A stretch of 33,764 nt of DNA from Comamonas odontotermitis (GTDB lineage: Bacteria; Pseudomonadota; Gammaproteobacteria; Burkholderiales; Burkholderiaceae_C): contig NZ_JACHKZ010000038.1 of assembly GCF_014207855.1 (NCBI RefSeq), positions 1 through 33,764 of the forward strand. The letters run 5' to 3'. The notes under the pieces were generated by a model. That model did not search any database. It worked only from the letters and a program-made list of their open reading frames with translations, and was not told where the DNA came from. Every line of letters begins with the position of its first letter. Positions within the stretch are counted from its first letter, which is position 1. This document shows positions 16,642-23,956 of this stretch, one piece after another. The translations under genes and the position numbers were made by a program.

Positions 16642-18369
16642 TCAGGCCAGACCCTGGTTGGGCTTCACGTTCTGCAGGCCTGGTTCATTGAGCGCACGCG
16701 GCTTGAGCACCTTCTGGTCCTTCAGCCACGGCTCCACCACTTCCCAGATCTGCTTGTTGCCTGCACTCCTGGCTTCTTCTGCCACAGGCGCCCAGCCTGC
16801 CACCTTGTATTTCTTGTCGGCCTCCAGCAACTCGCCTTTGAGACGCATTTCAGTGATGCGCGCCCCTGCCTTGGCCGTCGGATCGCATTGGTATTGCAGG
16901 CCTCCCACGCGCACCATGTCACCGCCCTGCTGGTAGTAAGGGTCAGGATTGAACAGGTTGTCGGCCACATCCTCCAGCACGGTCTTGATGGTCGCGCCGG
17001 TCATCTCGGTCACTGTGGCATACGAGTAGGTGGTTGCCGTCATGTCCATCAGCCACTCACGCGTGATGTCCTGGCCCGCCAGCAGAGATGTTCCCCAGCG
17101 AAAGCCCGGCGAAAACGCGATCGGCGCGTCCTGCACCGCCATCATGGCATCCAGCAGCAACTGGTCGCCGGTGCCATTGAAATTGCCGCGCCGGTACAAG
17201 GTTCCATCAGTTCGCGCCAGCACTTCGTTCAACCTGGATTCGTATGGCGCGCGGATCTTGGTAATCAGCGCTTCCATTTCGGTATCGGCGGGCAGAATGT
17301 TGGCAAAGATCGGCATCAGGCGGTACTTGAAATCGCGGACCTTGCCGTCTTTCACATCAAAATCCAGCACGCCCAGGAACTTGCCGTTGGAGCCTGCGTT
17401 GGTCACAATGGTCTTGCCGCCAGCGTTCTCCACCATCGTGGGAATGGGCATGCCGTCGTGCGTATGGCCTCCCAGAATGGCGTCCACCCCACGCACACGG
17501 CTCGCCATCTTGATATCGACATCCATGCCGTTGTGTGACAGGACCACAACGACCTTGGCCCCCTTGCCACGCGCCTCATCCACCATTTTCTGCAGGTTGT
17601 CATCCTGAATACCAAAGCTCCAGTCCGCCACCATGTAGCGCGGATTGGCGATCGGTGTGTATGGGAACGCCTGGCCGATGATGGCAACAGGCACGCCATT
17701 GATCTCGCGGATCACGTAGGGCTTGAACACCGGGTCGCCAAAATCCGCCGTCTTGACGTTCTGCGCCACAAAGTCGAGCTTGTTGCCAAAGTCCTTCTCG
17801 ATGATCTGCTGCACCCGCTCCATGCCGTAGGTGAATTCCCAGTGGCCAGTCATCACATCCACACCCAGCAGCTTGCAGGCATCCACCATGTCCTGGGCGT
17901 TCGTCCACAGCGATGTGGCCGATCCTTGCCAGGTGTCGCCGCCATCAAGCAGCAGTGCCCCAGGGCGCGAAGCCTTCATGCGTTTGACCAGCGTAGACAG
18001 ATGTGCAAAGCCACCCACTTTGCCGTAGCGCTTGGCTGCCGCGTCAAAATCCAGGTAGCTGAAAGCATGCGCACTCGCGGTTCCCGGCTGGATGCCGCAG
18101 GCCTTCAGCAAATGTTCGCCCACCAGATGGGGGCGCTGGTTCTTCATGGCACCGATGCCCAGGTTCACGCTCGGCTCACGAAAATAGATGGGTTTGAGCT
18201 GCGCGTGGCAGTCGGTCATGTGCAGCAGCGACACATTCCCAAATTGGGGCACATCGTACAGTGCCTTGTCAGCAGCGGCACTGTCGGCCCAAGCATAGCG
18301 CTGCAGGCCCATGCCACCGACGCTGGCTGCCGCCAGCACTTGCAGGAATTCGCGTTTGGAGAGGCTCAT
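16642..18369 (-). CDS. soxB: SoxB, S-sulfosulfanyl-L-cysteine sulfohydrolase (thiosulfohydrolase)
   Basis: A protein of 575 aa, the usual SoxB length. It releases sulfate from the sulfonate group carried on SoxY in the periplasm. The metallophosphatase fold is marked by HMTDCHAQLKPIYFREPS (Asp53, His55; the YFREPS piece is typical of SoxB), DGGDTWQGS (142-150), GHWEFTYG (175-182, with Trp in place of the Asn of 5'-nucleotidases, as is characteristic of SoxB), LSHNGMD (278-284) and GGHTHDG (300-306), which supply ligands for two Mn ions. The N-terminus MSLSKREFLQVLAAASVGG is a Tat-type signal, but the twin arginine reads Lys-Arg. An 80-bp gap with a hairpin repeat separates it from soxX upstream. 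The YeeE/SoxT gene follows. Confidence 0.97.
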   Translation of the reverse strand: MSLSKREFLQVLAAASVGGMGLQRYAWADSAAADKALYDVPQFGNVSLLHMTDCHAQLKPIYFREPSVNLGIGAMKNQRPHLVGEHLLKACGIQPGTASAHAFSYLDFDAAAKRYGKVGGFAHLSTLVKRMKASRPGALLLDGGDTWQGSATSLWTNAQDMVDACKLLGVDVMTGHWEFTYGMERVQQIIEKDFGNKLDFVAQNVKTADFGDPVFKPYVIREINGVPVAIIGQAFPYTPIANPRYMVADWSFGIQDDNLQKMVDEARGKGAKVVVVLSHNGMDVDIKMASRVRGVDAILGGHTHDGMPIPTMVENAGGKTIVTNAGSNGKFLGVLDFDVKDGKVRDFKYRLMPIFANILPADTEMEALITKIRAPYESRLNEVLARTDGTLYRRGNFNGTGDQLLLDAMMAVQDAPIAFSPGFRWGTSLLAGQDITREWLMDMTATTYSYATVTEMTGATIKTVLEDVADNLFNPDPYYQQGGDMVRVGGLQYQCDPTAKAGARITEMRLKGELLEADKKYKVAGWAPVAEEARSAGNKQIWEVVEPWLKDQKVLKPRALNEPGLQNVKPNQGLA

Positions 18370-18375
18370 GGTAAT

Positions 18376-18425
18376 AAAAATAGCCGGTAGTACGCTTTCA
18401 CAAAGCGCTACCAGCTATTGTTTTC
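18376..18425 (-). repeat. Intergenic hairpin repeat, copy 1 (soxX-soxB gap)
   Basis: An imperfect three-part stem: AATAGC 18379-18384 with GCTATT 18414-18419, GGTAG 18386-18390 with CTACC 18408-18412, and GCTTT 18394-18398 with AAAGC 18402-18406, with a 3-nt loop. On the minus strand it is followed by TTTTTATTA and then the soxB start codon. It shares A-run, ATAGCT, GCGCTT, AAGCG and T-run blocks with the copy at 28849-28897. From memory this type of hairpin is frequent between genes in Comamonadaceae. It could act as a partial terminator before soxB. Confidence 0.7.
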
Positions 18426-18449
18426 ATAGTATTGATGATCCGGCCGTTT

Positions 18450-19103
18450 TCAGCGGTTGACCGGGGATTTGGGATCCACCAGCAATGCCACCACATCGCG
18501 CACCTGCGCTTCGGTCAAGATGCCCGCATGGCCGAAACGCGGCATACCGGAACAGGCGTTGTAGGCCTTGGCGTTCCAGACCTTGCCCCAGGTGTACTCC
18601 ACCATGGCCTTGGACTCTGCGCTGCCGGGATCGGTGATGCCGCGAATCTTGCCGTAGTTGTAGAGCGAAGGGCCCAGCGTGCCGAACGAGATTTCTTCCT
18701 TGCTGATCTGGTGGCAGTTGTAGCAATTGCCGCCATTGGCACTGCCTGCCTTGTCGGTCCAGGTCATGCCCCGGCCGTTCTGGGCAATTTTCTCGCCCTC
18801 TTTCCAATCACCAACCAGCTTGCCATCCTTGGGCCACTGCACGGTTGTCAGGTTGGCGGCCTCAATCGCCGCGCTGCGCTTGGCATCCAGCGGCACACCC
18901 GCCACATCAGCGGCGCTGCACGCGGCATTCGATTCATCCTGCTGCAGGCGATCGACCTTGGCAATCCCCTGGTCGCGGAACGACGATGCCACGGCCTGCT
19001 GGGTCAGTGCATCCAGATTGGCGCTGCTGTCCACCGATGCGCACCCCAGTACGATCAAGGACGATGCGATGCCCGCAATGGGCAACCAGTTTGCTTTTGA
19101 CAT
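18450..19103 (-). CDS. soxX: SoxX, c-type cytochrome subunit of the SoxAX complex
   Basis: A protein of 217 aa with one haem site CYNCH (127-131) and a likely axial Met in SGMPRFG (Met187). With SoxA it joins thiosulfate to the Cys of SoxY in the periplasm while passing two electrons to a cytochrome. The start is fixed by a strong ribosome site (GAGGAGGGG) in the 11-bp gap after soxA. The N-terminus has a hydrophobic stretch ending VLGCAS, which could be a lipoprotein site at Cys21. The protein is longer than the short SoxX of Paracoccus, with about 90 residues before the haem domain. This longer form is, as far as I recall, common in Burkholderiales. Confidence 0.95.
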   Translation of the reverse strand: MSKANWLPIAGIASSLIVLGCASVDSSANLDALTQQAVASSFRDQGIAKVDRLQQDESNAACSAADVAGVPLDAKRSAAIEAANLTTVQWPKDGKLVGDWKEGEKIAQNGRGMTWTDKAGSANGGNCYNCHQISKEEISFGTLGPSLYNYGKIRGITDPGSAESKAMVEYTWGKVWNAKAYNACSGMPRFGHAGILTEAQVRDVVALLVDPKSPVNR

Positions 19104-19114
19104 GGCACCCCTCC

Positions 19115-19933
19115 TCAGCGCTTGATGGACGGCGCAGTCGCCTTGCCGCCCTTGCCATTGACACCCATGTATACCCCCAGTGCAACAGTCACGTCACTGG
19201 CGTAACCTGGGTACGGAAATCGCTGCTGGCGATAGCAGTCATTCAAGCGCCGCTGCATGCTCCACAGCTCGCCGGACGATACACGGTATGCGGGCCATGC
19301 GCCAAAGCCCTCCGAGGCACCTGGGTTCTTGGTCAGATTGGGCAGATCCTGCAGGCGGATGCGCTTGCCATCCGCACCATGGCAGGAGGCGCAGGCAAAG
19401 TCATGGGGGCCACCGCGCATGAAGAACAGGCGCTTGCCCATTTCATAGGCCTGCTTCTCCTGCGTATGGTCTTGCGGCAGATTGAAAACCATGCCCTTGG
19501 ACTGCGATGCAATCCATGCGACCAGGCCTTCCATGTTCTTCTGTTCGTCCGTGCCAAAGGGTGTTGCAGCAATTTTCTTGGCATCAAGGCCTTGCTGCTT
19601 TTCCATGCAGGTCAAGAGGCGCGATTCCAGATCCTGCACCTTCCCCGTGTCTGCAAAATAACGAGGCAACTCCACAAACGCGCCTTTGACCACGCCCGGC
19701 CCCTTGCCCAGGTCACACTGTTCCAGCGAGGCGTTTTTGGAGCCGCGCTTTTGCTTCCACAGCTCCTCACCCTTCATCTCGAACAGCTCGGCAGGATTTC
19801 CGTCCTGCAGCATTTCGCGGTATTCGGCAATGCCATCGGCGGTGCTTTTCTGGGCGAAGGCAGAAGCACTGGCAAGCAACGCCAGTACGGCGGAGAAGGC
19901 CAGCTTTCCGGCCCGGTGGTTGGTTTGTCTCAT
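19115..19933 (-). CDS. soxA: SoxA, monohaem c-type cytochrome subunit of the SoxAX complex
   Basis: A protein of 272 aa from the ATG at 19933, which has a ribosome site AAGGGG and begins the signal peptide (KLAFSAVLALLASASAFAQ). A longer open frame to 20071 is not supported. It catalyses the attachment of thiosulfate to SoxY. The second cytochrome domain has CASCH (181-185) and the conserved Cys233 in RRLNDCYRQQRFPYPG, the persulfidated haem ligand at the active site. In the first domain the haem motif is absent and only Cys73 and Cys109 remain, probably as a disulfide, so this is the one-haem form. It lies 141 bp after soxZ, with an intercistronic hairpin between, and 11 bp before soxX. Confidence 0.95.
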   Translation of the reverse strand: MRQTNHRAGKLAFSAVLALLASASAFAQKSTADGIAEYREMLQDGNPAELFEMKGEELWKQKRGSKNASLEQCDLGKGPGVVKGAFVELPRYFADTGKVQDLESRLLTCMEKQQGLDAKKIAATPFGTDEQKNMEGLVAWIASQSKGMVFNLPQDHTQEKQAYEMGKRLFFMRGGPHDFACASCHGADGKRIRLQDLPNLTKNPGASEGFGAWPAYRVSSGELWSMQRRLNDCYRQQRFPYPGYASDVTVALGVYMGVNGKGGKATAPSIKR

Positions 19934-20030
19934 GGGGCACCCCTTTTTGTTATCTGTCAGAGAAGGCAGACAGCGCAGCGTCTGCCCAGGTACAGTGCGC
20001 AGCCGCTTGGCCCGGTGTGCTGCTTTCGCC

Positions 20031-20064
20031 GCCGCAAGGCCGGGCCGAAGCACGCCCTTGCGGC
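20031..20064 (-). other. Intercistronic hairpin after soxZ
   Basis: A perfect 9-bp stem (GCCGCAAGG 20031-20039 with CCTTGCGGC 20056-20064) and a 16-nt loop lie 10 bp beyond the soxZ stop codon. No T-run follows on the minus strand, so it is more likely an mRNA stability or processing element than a terminator. Confidence 0.7.
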
Positions 20065-20074
20065 AGTGCAACCA

Positions 20075-20386
20075 TCAGCTCACCGTGGCCTCATCGGTTC
20101 GCGTGTCTCCCTTGTTGTCCTTCCAGGACACCGATATCTTGTCGCCCGCCTTGGCGCCTTTGACGACGAACTGCAGAAATGGATTCTTCGATACTGCTGG
20201 CCCCCATTCGGCTGTCAGCACGGGCTTGCCATTGAGCGACGCAGTCACCTCCTGGATGAACCAGGCCGGAATGGTTTTGCCTTCTGCATCTTTGCGTTGC
20301 CCTGTCTCCATCTCGTGGGACATCAATACCCGCACCGTCGTCTTGTCACCCGCGGCCTGTGCGCGAATACGCATTGGATCTGCCAT
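20075..20386 (-). CDS. soxZ: SoxZ, sulfur-carrier complex subunit
   Basis: A protein of 103 aa, the usual SoxZ size, beginning MADPMRIRAQ with ribosome site AAAAGGAG 7 nt upstream. It has an immunoglobulin-like beta-sandwich pattern with the family features VRVLMSHEMETGQRKD, FIQEVTASLNGKPV and GDKISVSWKDNKGD. It has no signal peptide of its own and is expected to reach the periplasm bound to Tat-exported SoxY. SoxYZ is the platform on which all Sox intermediates are carried. It starts 27 bp after soxY, so the two are translated from one message. Confidence 0.96.
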   Translation of the reverse strand: MADPMRIRAQAAGDKTTVRVLMSHEMETGQRKDAEGKTIPAWFIQEVTASLNGKPVLTAEWGPAVSKNPFLQFVVKGAKAGDKISVSWKDNKGDTRTDEATVS

Positions 20387-20413
20387 GTCTTGCTCCTTTT
20401 GTCTCGTCTTGTC

Positions 20414-20869
20414 TTAGCCGCCGCAGCCGCCCAGGGTGACCTTCACTTCCTTCTTCGCAAACAGCGCCTTGCCGTCAGCGGTGATGGCAACCGCATACAC
20501 GTCCGAAGACTGGCCCAGCTTGGCGCGGGTGAGAAAGTTTGGTTCGACGGCCTCATTCACATCAAAGGCCGCCACCAGGGTGTTCGGATTCTTCTCCACC
20601 AGCACCAGCAGGCGCTTCACGTTGGTCAGCGTGGTAGCAGCCCCGATCGGCACAACGGCACCGTTCTCCGCGATGTCTGGTGCCGTCAGGCTGACATCCT
20701 TGCTTTCCTCGGGCGCTGCAGCGCCCATGGCCTTGACCACATCAGCCACGGTCTTTGCATCAAACGCGCTCTGGTTGTAGGCGGCCAGCGCTGCACGGGG
20801 CAACAGGCCCGCTGCCAGCAGCAAGCCGGTCACGGCTGCGGAATGTTTGAGTGCATCTCTGCGGTTCAT
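20414..20869 (-). CDS. soxY: SoxY, sulfur-carrying subunit
   Basis: A protein of 151 aa with a Tat signal (MNRRDALKHSAAVTGLLLAAG, cleavage near RAALA) and the diagnostic C-terminus VTLGGCGG. The swinging-arm Cys149 in Gly-Gly-Cys-Gly-Gly carries the covalently bound sulfur intermediates. It works in the periplasm as the SoxYZ heterodimer and is visited in turn by SoxAX, SoxB and SoxCD. The start has a good ribosome site (AAGGAG). It lies 67 bp after soxD and 27 bp before soxZ. Confidence 0.97.
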   Translation of the reverse strand: MNRRDALKHSAAVTGLLLAAGLLPRAALAAYNQSAFDAKTVADVVKAMGAAAPEESKDVSLTAPDIAENGAVVPIGAATTLTNVKRLLVLVEKNPNTLVAAFDVNEAVEPNFLTRAKLGQSSDVYAVAITADGKALFAKKEVKVTLGGCGG

Positions 20870-20936
20870 GTTTCTGTCTCCTTGTCATACGTGAATATGG
20901 GAAATGGCCGATGCGATCACCCGCCTGCAAGACCTG

Positions 20937-22052
20937 CTACGGCTTTGCCGCAGATTCCCCCGCCAGCCAGCCGGCAATCGCCTGGGCATCATCGTCGCTG
21001 ATTCCGGGCTGCGGCGGCATGGGCATTGACCCCCACACGCCCGTGCCGCCGGCCTTGATCTTGCCCAGCAGGTAATCCTTCTTGCCGGGGTATTTCTTGG
21101 CAATTTCTGCAAATCCCGGGCCCACAATCTTCTGGTCCATACCGTGGCAGGCAATGCAGGCGTTTTTTTCCAGCAACGCAGTGGGCGCTGCAGCCTTGCC
21201 TGCGTCCGCACCTGCCTTCATCTCTGCCTGGCCAGGTTTGCCAGACTTGCCATTGCCGCCATCGGTTTCAACACCGCGCTGCGCACCCACCAGGCGGTTT
21301 TGTGCCGCCAGGTTGCCATGGTTGTTGCTCGCATGCGCAGGCAGGGCCGACCGCACCTGTGGCTCGGGGCCGCAATTGTGCATACAGGCCGAGGCGCGTA
21401 CATCCGGCTGGCCTGCCCCCTGCTTTGCCCCGCTCGTAAACTCCTTGCCCGGCCACATTGCGTGCTGGGTCGTCATGCCATTGCGGTTGGGCATTTTTTG
21501 CTGCACTTGGGCAATGTTCTTGTCGCTGAGCGTGTAGTCGTCGGGCACCACACCGCCCAGATTGAGCAGGTAGGCGGTTACCGCATACACCTCTTCCGTC
21601 GTCAGCGTCTTGGGGGCATTCCATGGCATGGCGCGGTTGATGTAATCCCACAGGGTCGATACCGTGGCCACCTTCATCATCGTGGTACGGCCCGGAAAAG
21701 CCGGGTCCTTCAGCCGCGCTGCGTGGCCGGTCTTGATGTCGTCGGCAGTGGTGCCCCCTACCAATGGACTGAAAACCTCGTTCGATTCGCCAAAAACGCC
21801 GTGGCAGGATGCACACTTGGCCTCCCACACATCCATGCCTTTTTGCACCGATCCCGAGCCTGGCGGCAGGCCCTTGAAATCGGGGCGCACATCGATATCC
21901 CAGGCCTGAACCTCCTTGGCCGTCGCCTCGCGGCCAATGCCTTGGAAGCGCTCCGCTGGCTTGCCAGGGGTTTGCGCAAATGCAGTTCCATGGACAGCAG
22001 CCAGCGCCAAGAACGCGTGCGCCAGCAGCCTTTTTTTATGCAAGCTGAACAT
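20937..22052 (-). CDS. soxD: SoxD, dihaem cytochrome subunit of sulfane dehydrogenase SoxCD
   Basis: A protein of 371 aa from the ATG at 22052, preceded by GGGGAGG and followed by a signal peptide (LLAHAFLALAAVHGTAFAQ). The longer open frame to 22208 runs inside soxC and is not used. The first cytochrome domain has CASCH (80-84) and the second CIACH (299-303), joined by a Lys/Gly/Ala-rich linker at about 240-290. Between them is a CMHNC segment (223-227) in a stretch typical of SoxD. The protein accepts the six electrons from sulfane oxidation by SoxC. The start overlaps the end of soxC by 17 bp, indicating translational coupling. The last domain is very similar to the free cytochrome encoded upstream at 23441-23767. 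Confidence 0.96.
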   Translation of the reverse strand: MFSLHKKRLLAHAFLALAAVHGTAFAQTPGKPAERFQGIGREATAKEVQAWDIDVRPDFKGLPPGSGSVQKGMDVWEAKCASCHGVFGESNEVFSPLVGGTTADDIKTGHAARLKDPAFPGRTTMMKVATVSTLWDYINRAMPWNAPKTLTTEEVYAVTAYLLNLGGVVPDDYTLSDKNIAQVQQKMPNRNGMTTQHAMWPGKEFTSGAKQGAGQPDVRASACMHNCGPEPQVRSALPAHASNNHGNLAAQNRLVGAQRGVETDGGNGKSGKPGQAEMKAGADAGKAAAPTALLEKNACIACHGMDQKIVGPGFAEIAKKYPGKKDYLLGKIKAGGTGVWGSMPMPPQPGISDDDAQAIAGWLAGESAAKP

Positions 22053-23385
22053 TGGCCACCTCCCCATTCGCATGCACCGCCCACGACTGGATGGCGTTGT
22101 TGTGGTAGATGGAGCGCGTGCCACGCACGGCACGCAACTGCTGGTAGGTAGGCTGCACATATCCGGTCTCGTCCATCGCCCGGCTCTGAATGATGCATTC
22201 CTCACCATTCCAGGCCCAGTCGATGTTGAAGCGTGTCAGGCACTTTTCCATCACAGGGCCTTCGAGGCGGGCGGTGCGCCAGTTGCGACCACCATCCACG
22301 CTGACATCCACGCGCTTGACCTTGCCACGTCCAGACCACGCAAGCCCCGTGATGTTGTAGAAGCCCTTGTCGAGCAGCATTTGTCCGCCCGACGGCGTTG
22401 TCACTACGCTCTTGCATTCCTGAATGCTGGTGTACTGGCGGTGCTGGCCGTCTGGCATCAGATCGACATAGTGCACCGCTTCGTCCTTGGTGGCGTATGG
22501 CATGTCGCCCACTTCAATGCGACGCAGGTACTTGACCCAGCTGACGCCTTGAACACCGGGCACCACCAGGCGCAACGGATAGCCTTGCTCCGGCCGCAGC
22601 ATCTCGCCGTTCTGGCCATAGGCCACCAGCACTTCGCCGGAAGTGATCAGCTCCACCGGGATGGTGCGCGTCATCGACGATCCATCAGCGCCTTCGGCCA
22701 GAATGAACTTGCCCTTTTTCAGATCGGCGCCCGCCATTTCGAGCAGGGTGATCAGCGGCACACCGGTAAACTCGCTGCATGAGAGCATGCCGTGCGTATA
22801 TTGCACGGTCGGCACGGCCACATTGCCCCATTCCATGCCCGTGTTGGCACCGCACTCGATGAAGTGAAAGCGCGACACCGATGGCAGGCGCATGATGTCG
22901 TCCATCGTGAACACCTTCGCGCTCTTGACCAGGCCATTGACCATCAGGCGGTGCTTGGAAGGATCGATATCCCACCAGCCCTGGTGGTGGCGCTCGAAAT
23001 GCAGGCCGCTCGGCGTAACAATCCCGAACAGCGATTGCAGCGGCGCAAACGATACCGAAGCCTGCTTGGTCTGCGTAAGCCCAGGGCTTTGGCGCCGCTG
23101 CACATTGGCCTCGTACCTCGAAGGTTTGCCATAGCCATCGGTTACCACCGGCTGGCCAAGGCCCTTGCTATGCGCTGGCAACTCCAGAATGTTCGGGTCT
23201 CCGTCTGCCACCGGCGCCTGTTGCGCATGCACGGAAGCTGCTACGGTGCCTGCTGCAGCAGCAAATGCACTGCGTATGAAATCACGCCGCCCGGCCTTGG
23301 CCTCTGCAAACACCGTGCCCACCGCCTGTGGTGGAACAAAGTTCTCTGGCGCCTTGCGCACCCTGCCCATCAGCTGGCTCCGCAT
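22036..23385 (-). CDS. soxC: SoxC, molybdenum-cofactor subunit of sulfane dehydrogenase
   Basis: A protein of 449 aa from the ATG at 23385 (GGGAG just upstream). A TTG seven codons earlier is possible. A Tat signal follows a short extension: GRRDFIRSAFAAAAGTVAASVHA. The sulfite-oxidase fold is shown by FERHHQGWWDIDP, the HFIECGANTG motif with the molybdenum-ligand Cys (residue 178), GADGSSMTRTIPVE, and the C-terminal dimer domain with RVDVSVDGGRNW and FNIDWAWNGEECIIQSRAMDETGYVQP. With SoxD it oxidises the sulfane sulfur on SoxY. Its presence predicts complete conversion of thiosulfate to sulfate with no stored sulfur. Molybdenum-cofactor proteins are encoded elsewhere. Confidence 0.97.
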   Translation of the reverse strand: MRSQLMGRVRKAPENFVPPQAVGTVFAEAKAGRRDFIRSAFAAAAGTVAASVHAQQAPVADGDPNILELPAHSKGLGQPVVTDGYGKPSRYEANVQRRQSPGLTQTKQASVSFAPLQSLFGIVTPSGLHFERHHQGWWDIDPSKHRLMVNGLVKSAKVFTMDDIMRLPSVSRFHFIECGANTGMEWGNVAVPTVQYTHGMLSCSEFTGVPLITLLEMAGADLKKGKFILAEGADGSSMTRTIPVELITSGEVLVAYGQNGEMLRPEQGYPLRLVVPGVQGVSWVKYLRRIEVGDMPYATKDEAVHYVDLMPDGQHRQYTSIQECKSVVTTPSGGQMLLDKGFYNITGLAWSGRGKVKRVDVSVDGGRNWRTARLEGPVMEKCLTRFNIDWAWNGEECIIQSRAMDETGYVQPTYQQLRAVRGTRSIYHNNAIQSWAVHANGEVANVQLA

Positions 23386-23440
23386 ATGCTCCCTTTCCAA
23401 TAGCAAGCTCTACTCAAGAAATAAGCGCTGATCGCTTGCC

Positions 23441-23767
23441 TTACTTGGAGCCGCCCAGAATCCAGGCAGCCAGCGTGCTGGCATCTGCATCGCTGAGCGC
23501 TGCCTGTGGCGGCATGGGAACCGCGCCCCACTTGCCGGAACCTCCCGCCTTGATGCTTTTGGCGAGCTGGGCCTGTGCATCGGCCTGGCCTGCGTATTTC
23601 TTGGCCACATCCTGGTAGGCCGGACCCACCAATTTCTTGTCAACGCTGTGGCAGGCCATGCATGCGTTCTTCTGCGCCAGGGCCAGATTGGCCCACGCAG
23701 GAGCAGCCACCAACCCGCCGCCCAACAGAGCGGCCCCTGCCATCAGAACACTTCGAAGTTGTCTCAT
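23441..23767 (-). CDS. Small periplasmic c-type cytochrome of the sox operon
   Basis: A protein of 108 aa with a signal peptide (cleavage after APAWA), a haem site CMACH (36-40) and a Met ligand in AVPMPPQ. The ribosome site AAAGGTGA precedes the ATG. It belongs to the cytochrome c551/c552 class. It is the first gene of the soxCDYZAXB series, 55 bp before soxC. It matches the last domain of SoxD closely (QKNACMACH against EKNACIACH, KAGGSGKWGAVPMPPQ against KAGGTGVWGSMPMPPQ). It is probably the soluble electron carrier from SoxCD and SoxAX to the terminal oxidase. Some sox clusters have a differently built cytochrome called SoxE, so I do not assign a symbol. Confidence 0.93.
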   Translation of the reverse strand: MRQLRSVLMAGAALLGGGLVAAPAWANLALAQKNACMACHSVDKKLVGPAYQDVAKKYAGQADAQAQLAKSIKAGGSGKWGAVPMPPQAALSDADASTLAAWILGGSK

Positions 23768-23956
23768 CGCTTCACCTTTATTTATATATAAGCATATTTT
23801 TATTTATTGAAATATTAGAGAGTTCTGAGAGCCTCCAGGCCTAGGTGATACCCGCGTTATCCCAGATATGAATAGCGAAATTCAGCTCCTGTGTTGACTC
23901 TGGAATGGCGTTTCTGAGGAGGCTGTGCACCATCGAGCAAGGCCTGCTCCGCGCTA
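23768..23956 (-). promoter_or_regulatory. AT-rich promoter region of the sox operon with an inverted repeat
   Basis: This 189-bp gap separates the soxW-like gene from the cytochrome gene. The part at 23775-23817 is almost all A and T in an otherwise GC-rich window. It contains the inverted repeat ATATTT (23794-23799) - N10 - AAATAT (23810-23815), about 27 bp upstream of the cytochrome start codon. AT-rich dyads like this are typical operators for ArsR-family regulators, one of which is encoded at 26101. Promoter and operator are both predictions. Confidence 0.5.

Noticed and set aside
16588..17538. 316-codon plus-strand open frame opposite soxB
   Set aside because: Antisense to a certain soxB, with composition typical of a shadow.
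19934..20071. N-terminal extension of SoxA by 46 residues
   Set aside because: The extension precedes the signal peptide and covers the intercistronic hairpin. The ATG at 19933 has its own ribosome site.
18845..21001. 718-codon open frame on the plus strand
   Set aside because: It lies antisense to soxX, soxA, soxZ and soxY, all certain by motif. Its translation is rich in His, Arg and Cys, as expected of a GC-rich shadow frame.
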